The position numbers and the translations under genes were made by a program. A stretch of 64,000 nucleotides of DNA from Streptomyces sp. Go-475 (GTDB lineage Bacteria > Actinomycetota > Actinomycetes > Streptomycetales > Streptomycetaceae): positions 2,771,501 to 2,835,500 of the forward strand of contig NZ_CP026121.1 in NCBI RefSeq assembly GCF_003330845.1. The letters are read 5' to 3'. Shown here in pieces: positions 1-11,480 of this stretch. The first letter of the stretch is position 1; each line of letters begins with the position of its first letter. The notes under the pieces are model-generated. The model did not search any database. It saw only the letters and a program-made list of their open reading frames with translations, and was not told the DNA's origin.

Positions 1-459
1 GGCGGACCTGCCCGTCGCGCGGAACTCCTGCCGCACGAACGCCAGCCGGTCCGCCGGCTTCGTCATCTTCGGGCAGGCCACCTCGCGCGCCCCCGCCTTG
101 CGCGCCGCGTCGAGCAGGCCCTTGCCCTTGGCTCCGCCGGCGTGCAGCAGCACGAGGGTGATCTCCTCGGCGGGCGCCCCGAGGTACGCCTTCACGTCCT
201 TGACGGTGTCGGCCGAGAGGTCCTGCGCGTTGCGTACGACCACGACCTTGCGCTCCGCGAAGAGCGACGGACTCGTCAGCTCGGCGAGCGTGCCGGGCTG
301 CAACTGGTCCGGGGTCAGGTCCCGCACGTCCGTGTCGGCGTCGGCGGCCTTCGCCGCGGCCACCACCTCCTGCACGGCACGGTCCAGCAGCAGGTCCTCC
401 TGGCCCACGGCGAGCGTCACCGGGGCGAGAGGGTCGTCATTCGCAGTCTTCCTGGCCAT
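1..459 (-). CDS. holA: DNA polymerase III subunit delta, 5' part only (runs off the left edge)
   Basis: The first 153 codons are present, reading leftward out of the window. The protein begins MARKTANDDPLAPVTLAVGQ, followed by a stretch rich in QEVV/AAKAAD, as in actinobacterial delta subunits. The HolA N-terminal region interacts with the beta clamp during loading. The segment FAERKVVVVRNAQDLSADTV matches the conserved region of the family. The ATG at 459 is the first in-frame start. The downstream AAA+ core lies outside the window, so integrity of the gene cannot be judged. Confidence 0.85.
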   Translation of the reverse strand, partial: MARKTANDDPLAPVTLAVGQEDLLLDRAVQEVVAAAKAADADTDVRDLTPDQLQPGTLAELTSPSLFAERKVVVVRNAQDLSADTVKDVKAYLGAPAEEITLVLLHAGGAKGKGLLDAARKAGAREVACPKMTKPADRLAFVRQEFRATGRSA

Positions 460-505
460 CGCGCCAAGCATCCCACGCGCCACTGACAGCGGGCTCCGCC
501 GAGAC

Positions 506-760
506 CTACGGCTCCTCCCGCCAGCCCTCCCACTCCCCCGCGAACCGGTCCAGCTCCCCGGGGTCCAGCCGCTCTTCCTCGTCCCGCAGGACGACCAGCC
601 ACTGCGCGTCCTCGGCGTCGTCCTCACCGGCCAGCGCGTCCCGCACGAGCTGCGGCTCCTCGACGACGCCGAAGCGCTCGGCCAGCGCCTGCGCCACCTC
701 TTCCGCGGCATCCCGGTCGGGCAGTACCAGCACATGTCGCACATCACTCACGCCGGACAT
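506..760 (-). CDS. Small acidic conserved hypothetical protein
   Basis: An 84-aa protein beginning MSGVSDVRHVLVLPDRDAAE. It is acidic and has no membrane segment or signal peptide. The N-terminal half looks like a small alpha/beta fold (VLVLPDRDAAEEVAQALAERF), and the C-terminal half is rich in Asp, Glu and Trp. It lies just upstream of holA on the same strand. I recognise no named domain. A longer open frame extends upstream to 1030, but the extra part overlaps the neighbouring YceI gene and has shadow-like composition, so the ATG at 760 was chosen. Confidence 0.7.
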   Translation of the reverse strand: MSGVSDVRHVLVLPDRDAAEEVAQALAERFGVVEEPQLVRDALAGEDDAEDAQWLVVLRDEEERLDPGELDRFAGEWEGWREEP

Positions 761-789
761 TGTCCGACACCGCCGCACGGCCCGGCCGC

Positions 790-1671
790 TCAGCCCTTGC
801 GGACCACCTGCACGTCGAGGTCGACCCGGATGCTCGGCCCGACCACCGCGATGCCCCGCGCCAGCATCGTCTGCCAGCTCACGGTGAAGTCGTCCCGGTG
901 CAGCTCGGTCGTGGCCCGGCAGGCCGCCCGCACCTCGCCCTCCATGCCGTTGCCCAGCCCCAGGTACTCGGTGTCCAGCGTGACCGTCCGCGTCACGCCG
1001 TGCAGCGACAGCGCCCCCGTCACGGCCCACCGGTTCCCGCCCTTGTGCACGAACCGCTCGCTGTAGAACTCCAGGGTGGGGAACCGCTCGACGTCCAGGA
1101 AGTCCGCCGACCGCAGATGGTCGTCGCGCATCCTCATGTTCGTGTCGATGGACGCCGCGTCGATCACCACGTGCATCGCCGACCGCTCGACCGGCTCGGC
1201 GATCCGTATGACCCCCGCGAAGGACGTGAACCGCCCGTGGATCCGGGCCAGTCCGATGTGCCGCGCCGTGAAGCCGATCGAGGAGTGCGCCGGCTCGATC
1301 TCCCAGTCGCCCGGCGCGGGCAGCTCCGGCGGCCGGGCCAGCTGCAGCGTCACCTCGCCGAGCGACGCGAGCGCGTTCTCGCCGACCTGCGTGGTCGCCA
1401 GGTACGGCGTGTACCCCTCCGCCGACACCGCGAGCCGGTACTCCCCCGCGGGCACCGTCGTCAGGAACGACCCGTACGGGTCCGCTCCCCCGCTGACCAC
1501 CGGACGCCCCATGGTGTCGGTGACCGCGAACTCCGCGTGCCGGACCGGCTCGTTGACCGGGTCCAGCACCCGGCAGGCCAGCACCCCGGCGCTCGGCGGC
1601 GTCGGCACCGCGGCCAGGGGACTCGTCCGTTGCACCCGGTTGCTTCGGCTTCCCAGCCAGCGGCCGATCAT
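790..1671 (-). CDS. YceI-family lipid-binding protein with an N-terminal carboxypeptidase-regulatory-like domain
   Basis: A 293-aa protein. Residues about 115-293 are a YceI lipocalin-like beta barrel, starting WEIEPAHSSIGFTARHIGL and containing GRF, the DAASIDT-like strand, LRSADFLDVERFPTLEF and a typical VTGALSLHGVTR strand. YceI proteins bind isoprenoid or other long hydrophobic ligands. Residues about 30-105 (CRVLDPVNEPVRHAEF through VPAGEYRLAVSAEGY) look like a CarboxypepD_reg Ig-like domain. No signal peptide precedes it, which is unlike exported proteobacterial YceI. The ATG at 1671 has GGGGAG about 7 bases upstream. The frame is open further upstream, but without coding character. Confidence 0.85.
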   Translation of the reverse strand: MIGRWLGSRSNRVQRTSPLAAVPTPPSAGVLACRVLDPVNEPVRHAEFAVTDTMGRPVVSGGADPYGSFLTTVPAGEYRLAVSAEGYTPYLATTQVGENALASLGEVTLQLARPPELPAPGDWEIEPAHSSIGFTARHIGLARIHGRFTSFAGVIRIAEPVERSAMHVVIDAASIDTNMRMRDDHLRSADFLDVERFPTLEFYSERFVHKGGNRWAVTGALSLHGVTRTVTLDTEYLGLGNGMEGEVRAACRATTELHRDDFTVSWQTMLARGIAVVGPSIRVDLDVQVVRKG

Positions 1672-1845
1672 CCCCGACTCCCCTGTGTGACTCGAAATCG
1701 CCTGTTGATCACTGTTGATCACCTGTTGCCGAAGACGCATTCGACCACCAGTGAGGCTTTCGAGGCAACACGAGACCACATCACGGGAATCCAGCACATG
1801 TGCTGGCACTACACACGAGTAGCCCCGTGTCGCCCGAATTGATCC

Positions 1846-2676
1846 CTAGCCGGTCCGGCGCAGCACCGGCACCCTGTCGAGTTCGATGCCGAACCGCTCC
1901 CGGTACGCCCCGAGCACCTCCTCGTCCGTCCCCAGTTCCCGCGTCTCCCGCGCCCCGTCGGCCGAGGTCACCGTGAGCCCGCGCCCGCTGAGCGTGATCC
2001 TCCCTCCGTCCTCCGTGACCCGCGAGCAGACCAGTGACCGCGTGAAGTGCGAGACGGGCGACGTGCTGTGCCACCACGCCCCGGCCACGAAGTCGCCGAG
2101 CACCCGCGGCCGCACCTCCAGGCGGTACTGCGGCTTGCCGTCACGGATCACGTCCAGGTCCGCCGCCTCCACCGTGTCGTGCCCGCCGCGCACCCCGGCC
2201 GCGTCCGGCCCCGCCTCCACGATCCGGAACGTGCCCGCGGGATCCTCCTGCTCCCCTCGGTCCCCGAACGCCAGCGGCAGGTGGCTGTGCGCCCCGAACC
2301 CGACGTCGGCCAGCCAGTCGCCCCCGTCCACCGTCCGCACCCGCAGCGCGAGATGGTCGTACGGGATCCCCAGCCGCTCCTCGTCCCCGTACACCCGCGC
2401 CGCGAGCAGCGCGACGTCGTACCCCAGCGCGGCCAGCAACGCCCCGAAGGCGCCGTTGAGTTCGTAGCAGAACCCGCCCCGCCGCCCGCCGACCACCTTC
2501 TCCAGCAGCCGCTCCTCCTCCAGCACGATCTCCTCGCCGAGATGGATGGAGAGGTTCTCGAACGGCACGGTCCGCAGATGGCAAAGGTGCAGCTCGCGCA
2601 GCACGTCGACGGTGGGCCACGCCGGGTTCTCGACTCCCAGCCGGCGGAGATAGGCATCGACCTGTGCTGATTCCAT
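1846..2676 (-). CDS. nat: Arylamine N-acetyltransferase
   Basis: A 276-aa protein of the usual length for the family. It transfers acetyl groups from acetyl-CoA to arylamines or hydrazines. The catalytic triad is visible: Cys70 in RGGFCYELN, His108 in DHLAL and Asp124 in LADVGFG. The N-terminal VPFENLSIHLGE motif is also typical. The ATG at 2676 lies 5 bases past the comEC stop, so the two genes are probably co-transcribed. An alternative ATG at 2697 would overlap comEC. Confidence 0.92.
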   Translation of the reverse strand: MESAQVDAYLRRLGVENPAWPTVDVLRELHLCHLRTVPFENLSIHLGEEIVLEEERLLEKVVGGRRGGFCYELNGAFGALLAALGYDVALLAARVYGDEERLGIPYDHLALRVRTVDGGDWLADVGFGAHSHLPLAFGDRGEQEDPAGTFRIVEAGPDAAGVRGGHDTVEAADLDVIRDGKPQYRLEVRPRVLGDFVAGAWWHSTSPVSHFTRSLVCSRVTEDGGRITLSGRGLTVTSADGARETRELGTDEEVLGAYRERFGIELDRVPVLRRTG

Positions 2677-2680
2677 GCCC

Positions 2681-5263
2681 TCAGTCTCGCGCCACACGCA
2701 GCTCCCCGCCCTCTCCTACGACCGCCAATGCGCCGTCCCGGTCGGTCCGCAGCACCGCCGCGCCCCCGGCACGCAACGCCGCGACCGTGCCGGGCGCCGG
2801 ATGGCCGTAGGGGTTGTCCTCGCCGCAACTGATGAGCGCCAGCCGCGGGGCCACCCGGCGTATGAGGCCGGGATCTTGATACGCCGAGCCGTGGTGGGCG
2901 ACCTTCAGTACGTCCACGCCGTCCAGCGCCTCCGCCGCCGGTGACCTGGCCAGCGCCCGCTGGGCCGGGGGTTCGAGGTCCCCGAGGAGCAGCAGGCGCA
3001 GCCCGCCCGAGCGGACCAGCATGGCGACACTGGCGTCGTTCGGCCCCTCCGGCGCCGGGTGGGCCGGGAGCATGCCCGGCGGTGCGTCCGGGGGCGGGCT
3101 CGGGGGCGGCCACACCACCTGCCAGGACAGCCGCCCCGTACGCCGCTGCTCCCCCACCGCCGCCCGCGTCACCGGAACCCGCCGGGCCGCCGCCACCCTC
3201 CGTACGAACGCGGCCTGTTCGGCGGGCTCTTCGAAGCCGGTCGTCTCGATCGCGCCCACCGCCCGTCCCCGCAGCACGCCGGGCAGGCCCGCCACGTGGT
3301 CGGCGTGGAAGTGGGTGAGCACGACCAGCGGGATCCTGGTGATGCCGAGGGAGCGCAGGCAGTGGTCGACGCGTTGTGGATCGGGGCCCGCGTCCACCAC
3401 CACCCCCGAGCCCCCGCCCGCCGCGAGCACCAGGGCGTCGCCCTGCCCCACGTCGCACATCACCAGCCGCCAGCCCGGCGGCGGCCAGCCCGTGACCACC
3501 CTGGTCAGCGGCGGTGGCTGCACCACCACCAGCACCAGCAGCACGGCGCACACCGCGCACCACCAGGGATGCCGGAGCAGCCGCCGTCCGACGAGCAGCA
3601 CGGCCAGGGTCACGGCGGCGAGCAGCGCCGCGCCCGCCCAGCTGCCCGGCCAGTCCACTCCTCCGCCCGGCAGCGCGGCCCCGGTCCGGGCGACCTCGGC
3701 GATCCACTCGGCGGGCCACTGCGCGCACCACGCCAGGGCCTTGGCGGCCGGCATCCCCACCGGTGCCGTGGCCAGCGCGGCGAAGCCCAGCACGGTGGCC
3801 GGCGCGATCGCGAACTCCACGAGCAGATTGCACGGCACCGCCACCAGGCTCACCCGCGCCGACAGCACGGTGACGACGGGCGCGCACAGGGCCTGCGCCG
3901 CGGCAGCCGCGGCCAGTGCCTCGGCGAGCCGGGGCGGCACCCCGCGCCGGCGCAGCCCGGCGCTCCAGCGCGGCGCGAGGGTGAGCAGGGCGCCGGTGGC
4001 CACAACGGACAGCAGGAACCCGTAACTCCGCGCCAGCCACGGGTCGTAGAGCACCAGCAGCAGAACCGCCGTCGCCAGGGCCGGGATCAGGGATCTCCGG
4101 CGGCCGGTCGCGAGGGCGAGCAGCGCGACGGCTCCGCAGGCCGCGGCCCGCAGCACGCTCGGATCCGGCCGGCACACCACGACGAATCCGAGGGAGAGCA
4201 CGCCCCCGAGCACCGCGGTCCCCCGCAGGGAGATGCCGAGGCGAGGAGCGAGCCCCCGCCGCTCCGCCTGCTGCGCCAGGCCCGGCGGCCCGAGCAGGAG
4301 GGCGAGCAGGATCGTGAAGTTGGCTCCACTCACGGCGAGTGTGTGGGTGAGGTCGGTCTCCTTGAAGGCCTCCTCCAGCTCCGGGGTGATCCGCGAGGTG
4401 TCCCCCACGACCAGCCCCGGCAGCAGCGCCCGGGCGTCCGCCGGCAGGCCGTCGGTCGCCTCCCGCAGCCCGGCGCGCAGCCGTCCGGCGAGCCGCTGAG
4501 CGGCCGAGGGCTCTCCCACCACCTCCGGTCGGGCCTCGCCCCGCACCCGCAGCACGGCCGCGACCCGGTCACCGCCCGTCATCGCGGGCGCGAGCCGCGC
4601 ACCGACCCGCAACCGCGTCGACGGCAACAGCCCGAGCCACGCCGAGCGCACCGGCCCACCGGCCACCCGGCCAGGAGCGGACGGGCCCACGTCGACGATC
4701 ATCAGCACCGGCGTCCGCGTCACCGTCGTCGCGCCGCCCGTCTCGTGGACGCGCCGCACCTCGGCGTCGATCAGCACGGCGGTCGGAGCCACATGGTCGC
4801 CCCGGACCCTGGGCCGGGTGAGCCGGGGGTCGGAGGTGAGCTCGACCTCGGCGGTCACCGTCGCGTACTGCCGCGCCAGGACGGGCACGGGCCCCCGGCG
4901 CAGATCCGCCCCGTGCAGCCCGGCCGAGGCGGCAGCCGCGGCGACGCACAGCAGCACGGCGGCGGCCGACGCCCGCGGCCAGGACGCCCGCCCACCGCGC
5001 CGGGCCGACCACAGCAGCCCGGCGGCGACGAGACACCCGGCCACGATCCCCACGACCCACCCGCCCGGCACGCCCAGCACCAACGCCGCCGTGCCCCAGG
5101 CCGCCAGGGCGGGTGGGACGAGCCGCAGGTCCGTGGGTCCTTCCTGGCGCGGCCGGGCGATGCCGAGCCGGTGGCCGGAGGAGGCGTGCACGGACGACCG
5201 GGCGGGGCGGACGTCAGGCGCGACCCCGCCCGGCCGCTCCGGCATGTCGAGGGCGCCCCTCAT
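2681..5263 (-). CDS. comEC: ComEC/Rec2-family DNA channel protein with C-terminal metallo-beta-lactamase domain
   Basis: An 860-aa polytopic membrane protein. The N-terminal third has two hydrophobic segments and an OB-like soluble part. The middle carries the competence core (LLPGLVVGDTSRI, TLAVSGANFTILLALLLG, and several later helices). The C-terminal part is a metallo-beta-lactamase-like domain with THFHADHVAGL and KVAHHGSAYQ, which in this family is proposed to degrade one strand of incoming DNA. Its ATG overlaps the comEA stop by 4 bases (ATGA), implying translational coupling. Streptomycetes are not known for routine natural competence, so the physiological role here is open. Confidence 0.92.
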   Translation of the reverse strand: MRGALDMPERPGGVAPDVRPARSSVHASSGHRLGIARPRQEGPTDLRLVPPALAAWGTAALVLGVPGGWVVGIVAGCLVAAGLLWSARRGGRASWPRASAAAVLLCVAAAAASAGLHGADLRRGPVPVLARQYATVTAEVELTSDPRLTRPRVRGDHVAPTAVLIDAEVRRVHETGGATTVTRTPVLMIVDVGPSAPGRVAGGPVRSAWLGLLPSTRLRVGARLAPAMTGGDRVAAVLRVRGEARPEVVGEPSAAQRLAGRLRAGLREATDGLPADARALLPGLVVGDTSRITPELEEAFKETDLTHTLAVSGANFTILLALLLGPPGLAQQAERRGLAPRLGISLRGTAVLGGVLSLGFVVVCRPDPSVLRAAACGAVALLALATGRRRSLIPALATAVLLLVLYDPWLARSYGFLLSVVATGALLTLAPRWSAGLRRRGVPPRLAEALAAAAAAQALCAPVVTVLSARVSLVAVPCNLLVEFAIAPATVLGFAALATAPVGMPAAKALAWCAQWPAEWIAEVARTGAALPGGGVDWPGSWAGAALLAAVTLAVLLVGRRLLRHPWWCAVCAVLLVLVVVQPPPLTRVVTGWPPPGWRLVMCDVGQGDALVLAAGGGSGVVVDAGPDPQRVDHCLRSLGITRIPLVVLTHFHADHVAGLPGVLRGRAVGAIETTGFEEPAEQAAFVRRVAAARRVPVTRAAVGEQRRTGRLSWQVVWPPPSPPPDAPPGMLPAHPAPEGPNDASVAMLVRSGGLRLLLLGDLEPPAQRALARSPAAEALDGVDVLKVAHHGSAYQDPGLIRRVAPRLALISCGEDNPYGHPAPGTVAALRAGGAAVLRTDRDGALAVVGEGGELRVARD

Positions 5264-6390
5264 GGCCGTACGAGGTTCCGCAGGTCGGCGAAGCGGCGGT
5301 CGCCGATGCCGTTCACCTCGCGCAGCTCGTCCACGGAGCGGAAGCCGCCGTGCTGCGTGCGGTAGTCGATGATGTGCTGCGCCAGGACCGGGCCGACGCC
5401 CGGCAGCGTGTCGAGCTGGTCGAGGGTGGCTGTGTTGAGGGAGACCGGCGCCGCCGGCATCGCACCACCCGCCGCCGCACCGGCCGGGCCGCCGACGGGC
5501 GCACCGCCCGCCCCTGCCCCCACGGCCGGAGCCGGACCGCCGACGATCACCTGCTCGCCGTCCACGAGGAAGCGGGCCCGGTTGAGACCGTCGGTGTCCG
5601 TGCCGGGCTTCACCCCGCCCGCCGCGCTCAGCGCGTCCGCGACACGGGAGCCGGCCGGCAGCCGGTGGATGCCGGGCTCACGGACCTTGCCGCCGACGTC
5701 CACCACGATCTCGGCCGCCCCCGCCTTCACCGGCCCGGCAGCAGCCGCCCCGGGCGCGCGCCCCTCCCTGGCCTGCCCGGCCTGCCCGGCCTGCCCGCTC
5801 TCCTCCCGCTGCCCGTACGGCGCCGCCGCCCGCACCACCTCGGGCGGCCGCACGGACTGGGTCCGCCCGGCCCAGAAGTGCTGCACGGCGAAGGCCGCGG
5901 CGACGACCAGCACCACACTCAGGGCGAGCACACTCCGCCGCTCCAGGCCGCACCTCGCCTGCAACCACAGCGGCATACGCTCCCGCAGCGCGAGCCCGGT
6001 TCGCTCCCGCCAAGCCCCCTCCCCGGCACGGCCGGCCTCGGCCCGGTCGGCCTCGCCCTCTGCCGCGACCGGCAGGGCAAGGGGCTCCCCCTCGGGCCGG
6101 GCAGCCGCTTCGCGCCGTGCCCCACCGAAAGCCCCCGAAGCGGGCGGCGGCCCCTGCCCCGACTCCCGCCGCTCCCCGGCCCGTTCGACCGGCTCGGCGT
6201 GATCGACCGGCTCGGCGTGATCGCCGAACAACACCCCGGCGCGCCTGCGGAGTTCCTCCGCCGAGGCGCGCCGCTGCCGCGCCCGCCCGCGTGCACCGGG
6301 CCGGCGATGACGGACACGGCCGTCGGACGCGGGCGCACGGCCCGGCCCGCTGGTCGCAGTCGCTGTGCGTGAACGTGATCGAAGTGCCAT
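5260..6390 (-). CDS. comEA: ComEA-family helix-hairpin-helix DNA-binding membrane protein
   Basis: A 376-aa protein from the ATG at 6390. It has a long basic, disordered N-terminal cytosolic segment, one membrane helix (VLALSVVLVVAAAFAV), a Gly/Ala linker, and an SLBB-type domain (VDVGGKVREPGIHRLPAGSR). It ends in a tandem helix-hairpin-helix domain (LNTATLDQLDTLPGVGPVLA through REVNGIG). In competent bacteria ComEA binds DNA outside the membrane and hands it to ComEC. The N-terminal extension is much longer than in Bacillus ComEA. A TTG start at 6450 is also possible. Neither candidate has a convincing ribosome binding site, so the start is uncertain. Confidence 0.85.
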   Translation of the reverse strand: MALRSRSRTATATSGPGRAPASDGRVRHRRPGARGRARQRRASAEELRRRAGVLFGDHAEPVDHAEPVERAGERRESGQGPPPASGAFGGARREAAARPEGEPLALPVAAEGEADRAEAGRAGEGAWRERTGLALRERMPLWLQARCGLERRSVLALSVVLVVAAAFAVQHFWAGRTQSVRPPEVVRAAAPYGQREESGQAGQAGQAREGRAPGAAAAGPVKAGAAEIVVDVGGKVREPGIHRLPAGSRVADALSAAGGVKPGTDTDGLNRARFLVDGEQVIVGGPAPAVGAGAGGAPVGGPAGAAAGGAMPAAPVSLNTATLDQLDTLPGVGPVLAQHIIDYRTQHGGFRSVDELREVNGIGDRRFADLRNLVRP

Positions 6391-6509
6391 GCGACGAGGA
6401 TCGGCCACCTCGGCCCACCCGCGATGATCTTGGTCAATTCCCGGGGACAACCCACCGGTTGTGGAAAACTCCGTCCCTCACACGGGTGATCGAAGCCCCA
6501 CAGCAACGT

Positions 6510-7355
6510 TCACCGCGGCGAAACCACCACGCCCAGCAGTCCGGGTCCCGTATGCGCCCCGATCACCGCTCCGACCTCGCTGACATGGAGATCGGCCAGC
6601 CCGGACACCCGGGCCCGCAGCCGGTCGGCGAGGGCCGACGCCCGGTCCGGGGCGGCGAGATGGTGGACGGCGACATCGACCTGGGCACTGCCGGCCCGGT
6701 CGGCCGCGATCTCCTCCAGCCGGGCGATCGCCTTGGACGCGGTCCGCACCTTCTCCAGCGGCTCGATACGGCCGTCGGCCAGTTGCAGCAGCGGCTTCAC
6801 CGCCAGCGCCGAGCCCAGCAGGGCCTGCGCGGCACCGATCCGGCCGCCCCGGCGCAGGTAGTCGAGGGTGTCGACGTAGAAGTAGGCGGACGTGCCCGCG
6901 GCCCTCTTCTCCGCGGCTGTCACGGCCTCGTCCACCGTGCCGCCCGACTCCGCGGCCTGCGCGGCGGAGAGCGCGCAGAACCCGAGCGCCATCGCGATCA
7001 TGCCGGTGTCCACCACCCGCACCGGCACCGGCGCCTGCCGCGCGGCGACGACGGCCGCGTCGTACGTGCCGGAGAGTTCGGCGGAGAGGTGGAGGGAGAC
7101 GATGCCGGTGGCGCCGGACTCGGCGACCTTGCGGTACGTCTCCTCGAAGACGGCGGGGCTGGGCCGCGAGGTCGTCACCGGGCGCCGCTTCTGCAAAGCC
7201 TGGGCGAGGGCGCGGGTCGAGATCTCGGTGCCCTCTTCCAGTGCCCGGTCGCCGAGGACCACGGTCAGGGGCACCGCTGTGATGCCGTGACGCTCCATCG
7301 TCCGGGCCGGCAGGTAGGCCGTTGAATCGGTGACGATCGCGACATGGCGGGACAT
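6510..7355 (-). CDS. DegV family fatty-acid-binding protein
   Basis: A 281-aa protein beginning MSRHVAIVTDSTAYLPARTM, the usual DegV N-terminus with the IVTDST motif. TTSRPSPAVFEETY, HLSAELSGTYDAAVVA and VVDTGMIAMALGF follow in the expected order. DegV/FakB proteins bind a fatty acid and in many bacteria present it to a fatty-acid kinase; no kinase gene is adjacent here. It lies about 120 bases upstream of comEA on the same strand. Confidence 0.9.
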   Translation of the reverse strand: MSRHVAIVTDSTAYLPARTMERHGITAVPLTVVLGDRALEEGTEISTRALAQALQKRRPVTTSRPSPAVFEETYRKVAESGATGIVSLHLSAELSGTYDAAVVAARQAPVPVRVVDTGMIAMALGFCALSAAQAAESGGTVDEAVTAAEKRAAGTSAYFYVDTLDYLRRGGRIGAAQALLGSALAVKPLLQLADGRIEPLEKVRTASKAIARLEEIAADRAGSAQVDVAVHHLAAPDRASALADRLRARVSGLADLHVSEVGAVIGAHTGPGLLGVVVSPR

Positions 7356-7427
7356 GAGCTGGAGGTTACCTGCCGTAGTGCCCGCGCGGCAGCCCGGCCC
7401 CTCGGCCCCGCGGCGCGCGTGGCCGGA

Positions 7428-8168
7428 TCAAGTGGTGTTCTCGGGGCGGGGTTTCTTCTGCCAGGGGTAGGTGGGACGCGGCCCCGGCGGGGTGATGGCG
7501 GGCCGTGTCGGCTCGGGCGCCGGGCTCGACCGGGGGGTCTCCGGCCAGGTCTGCCCGGCCGTGGCGGCATCGGCGGCGGGTGCCTCGGGCCAGGGCGGCG
7601 GGGCGGCGGTCCGGGACTCCTCCGGCGTCGCCCAGTGCCGCAGCGCACCGGCCTCCACGTCGATCTGCGCGCTGAGCGTGTCCAGGTCGTCCTCGGCGAA
7701 GCGGCGGGCGCGGTCGCGGGCCGCCCAGCGCAGCGAGTCCGCGGAGCGCGTGATGCGCTCGGTGCGCTCGCGCAGTTCGGGCAGCCGCTCGGCGAGCGCG
7801 GTGCGGTCCGGCTCCGACTCCAGGCGCTTGAGCTCGTCGTCCAGCTCGTGTCCGTGCGCGCTGAGGCGCTCGAAGAGGCCCAGGGACTCCTTCAGGGACG
7901 CGTCCTCGGCGACGGCCGCGTGCAGCGCGTCCTGCGTGGCGCGCATCGACGTGCGCAGCTTGAGCCGGAGCTGGGCCAGTTCGCCCGCGGCGCCGGGCTG
8001 GGCGAAGGACTTGGCGCGCAGCGTGTGGTCCTCGACCGTGCGGCGGGCCTGGGTGATGCCGCGGTCCACGCCGCGCTTGGCGGCACCGACCACCTTCACG
8101 GTCGCGTAGACGCCGAGCCCGACAAAGAGCACGAAGAGCAGGGCGAATACTGCGATCACTGCTTCCAC
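7428..8168 (-). CDS. Membrane-anchored coiled-coil protein of unknown function
   Basis: A 246-aa protein. Residues 3-25 form one membrane helix (VIAVFALLFVLFVGLGVYA). Residues about 50-165 are charged and predicted helical (RLKLRTSMRATQDALHAAV, ELDDELKRLESEPDRTALAE), and the last 70 residues are Pro-rich and disordered. It looks like a scaffold or cytosolic coiled coil tethered by its N-terminus. The GTG at 8168 has GAGGAG 6 bases upstream. I do not recognise a named family. It sits between degV and leuS, on the same strand. Confidence 0.75.
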   Translation of the reverse strand: MEAVIAVFALLFVLFVGLGVYATVKVVGAAKRGVDRGITQARRTVEDHTLRAKSFAQPGAAGELAQLRLKLRTSMRATQDALHAAVAEDASLKESLGLFERLSAHGHELDDELKRLESEPDRTALAERLPELRERTERITRSADSLRWAARDRARRFAEDDLDTLSAQIDVEAGALRHWATPEESRTAAPPPWPEAPAADAATAGQTWPETPRSSPAPEPTRPAITPPGPRPTYPWQKKPRPENTT

Positions 8169-8268
8169 CGGCTCCTCCTCGGGATGTCGCGTGACACCTC
8201 ACGTCGCTCTTCAACGGTAAACGCAACAGGCAGGTCCGGAGTTCCAGAAAGACCCCGAACCTGCCCGT

Positions 8269-8295
8269 AGGGGACCACCCCGAGAGTGGTCCCCT
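8269..8295 (-). terminator. Hairpin downstream of leuS
   Basis: A perfect 10-bp stem (AGGGGACCAC paired with GTGGTCCCCT) with a 7-base loop, about 60 bases past the leuS stop. No U-tract follows, which is common for Streptomyces terminators. Confidence 0.7.
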
Positions 8296-8352
8296 GTCCC
8301 TCGCGTCTACGCCGACCTTTCCCGCGCGGCCACGCCGGGCTGCCCCTAGCGA

Positions 8353-11226
<2,874 letters not shown>

Positions 11227-11281
11227 GATCCTCAAAGCTCCATCGATCGTCTCTGCCTGCGGCTGGGTGGTTCGAGAAACG

Positions 11282-11306
11282 AAAAATCCCCTCGCACAGG
11301 AGGGGA
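11282..11306 (-). terminator. leuS attenuator terminator
   Basis: On the minus strand, TCCCCTC pairs with GAGGGGA (7 bp, 6-base loop), immediately followed by TTTTT and a further T-rich stretch. This is one of the few classical U-tailed terminators in the window. It lies 55 bases upstream of the leuS ATG and downstream of the leader peptide, so it would stop transcription before leuS. Confidence 0.85.
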
Positions 11307-11320
11307 CGCCGCGCCGATTC

Positions 11321-11346
11321 CGGCCACTCGACTCGTCCGGTGGCCG
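11321..11346 (-). promoter_or_regulatory. Central leader hairpin of the leuS attenuator
   Basis: CGGCCAC (11321-11327 complement) pairs with GTGGCCG (11340-11346 complement). This 7-bp stem lies between the leader-peptide stop and the terminator. Candidate alternative pairings are GGACG of this loop with CGTCC at the terminator's 5' side, and GCCGCGC at the end of the leader ORF with GCGCGGC just before the terminator. Which structures compete needs folding. Confidence 0.55.
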
Positions 11347-11353
11347 GGACTGA

Positions 11354-11392
11354 TCAGCGCGGCCCGCTAAGCAGAAGGCGTACGGCACGCAT
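11354..11392 (-). CDS. leuL: leuS leader peptide (three consecutive leucine codons)
   Basis: A 12-codon ORF encoding [12 protein letters not shown]. The Leu codons are CTT-CTG-CTT; CTT is rare in GC-rich Streptomyces, so these codons should be sensitive to Leu-tRNA supply. A -10-like TACCCT ends 6 bases before the ATG, so the message may be leaderless, starting at or near the A of the ATG; no Shine-Dalgarno sequence is visible. The symbol leuL is used descriptively. Attenuation upstream of leuS has, as I recall, been predicted computationally for some Streptomyces. Confidence 0.75.
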   Translation of the reverse strand: MRAVRLLLSGPR

Positions 11393-11480
11393 GGCGCTAG
11401 GGTACCGCAGGCCCCCAGCGCGCCGCGACGCGCTTCCGGTGGGCCGTCTCGGTGCCGAGAAAGCTGAACCAGGGTCAAAA

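Noticed and set aside
2148..4175. 675-codon minus-strand frame overlapping nat and comEC
   Set aside because: Same strand but a different frame, with shadow composition (Arg/Gly/Ala); the two real genes fully explain the region.
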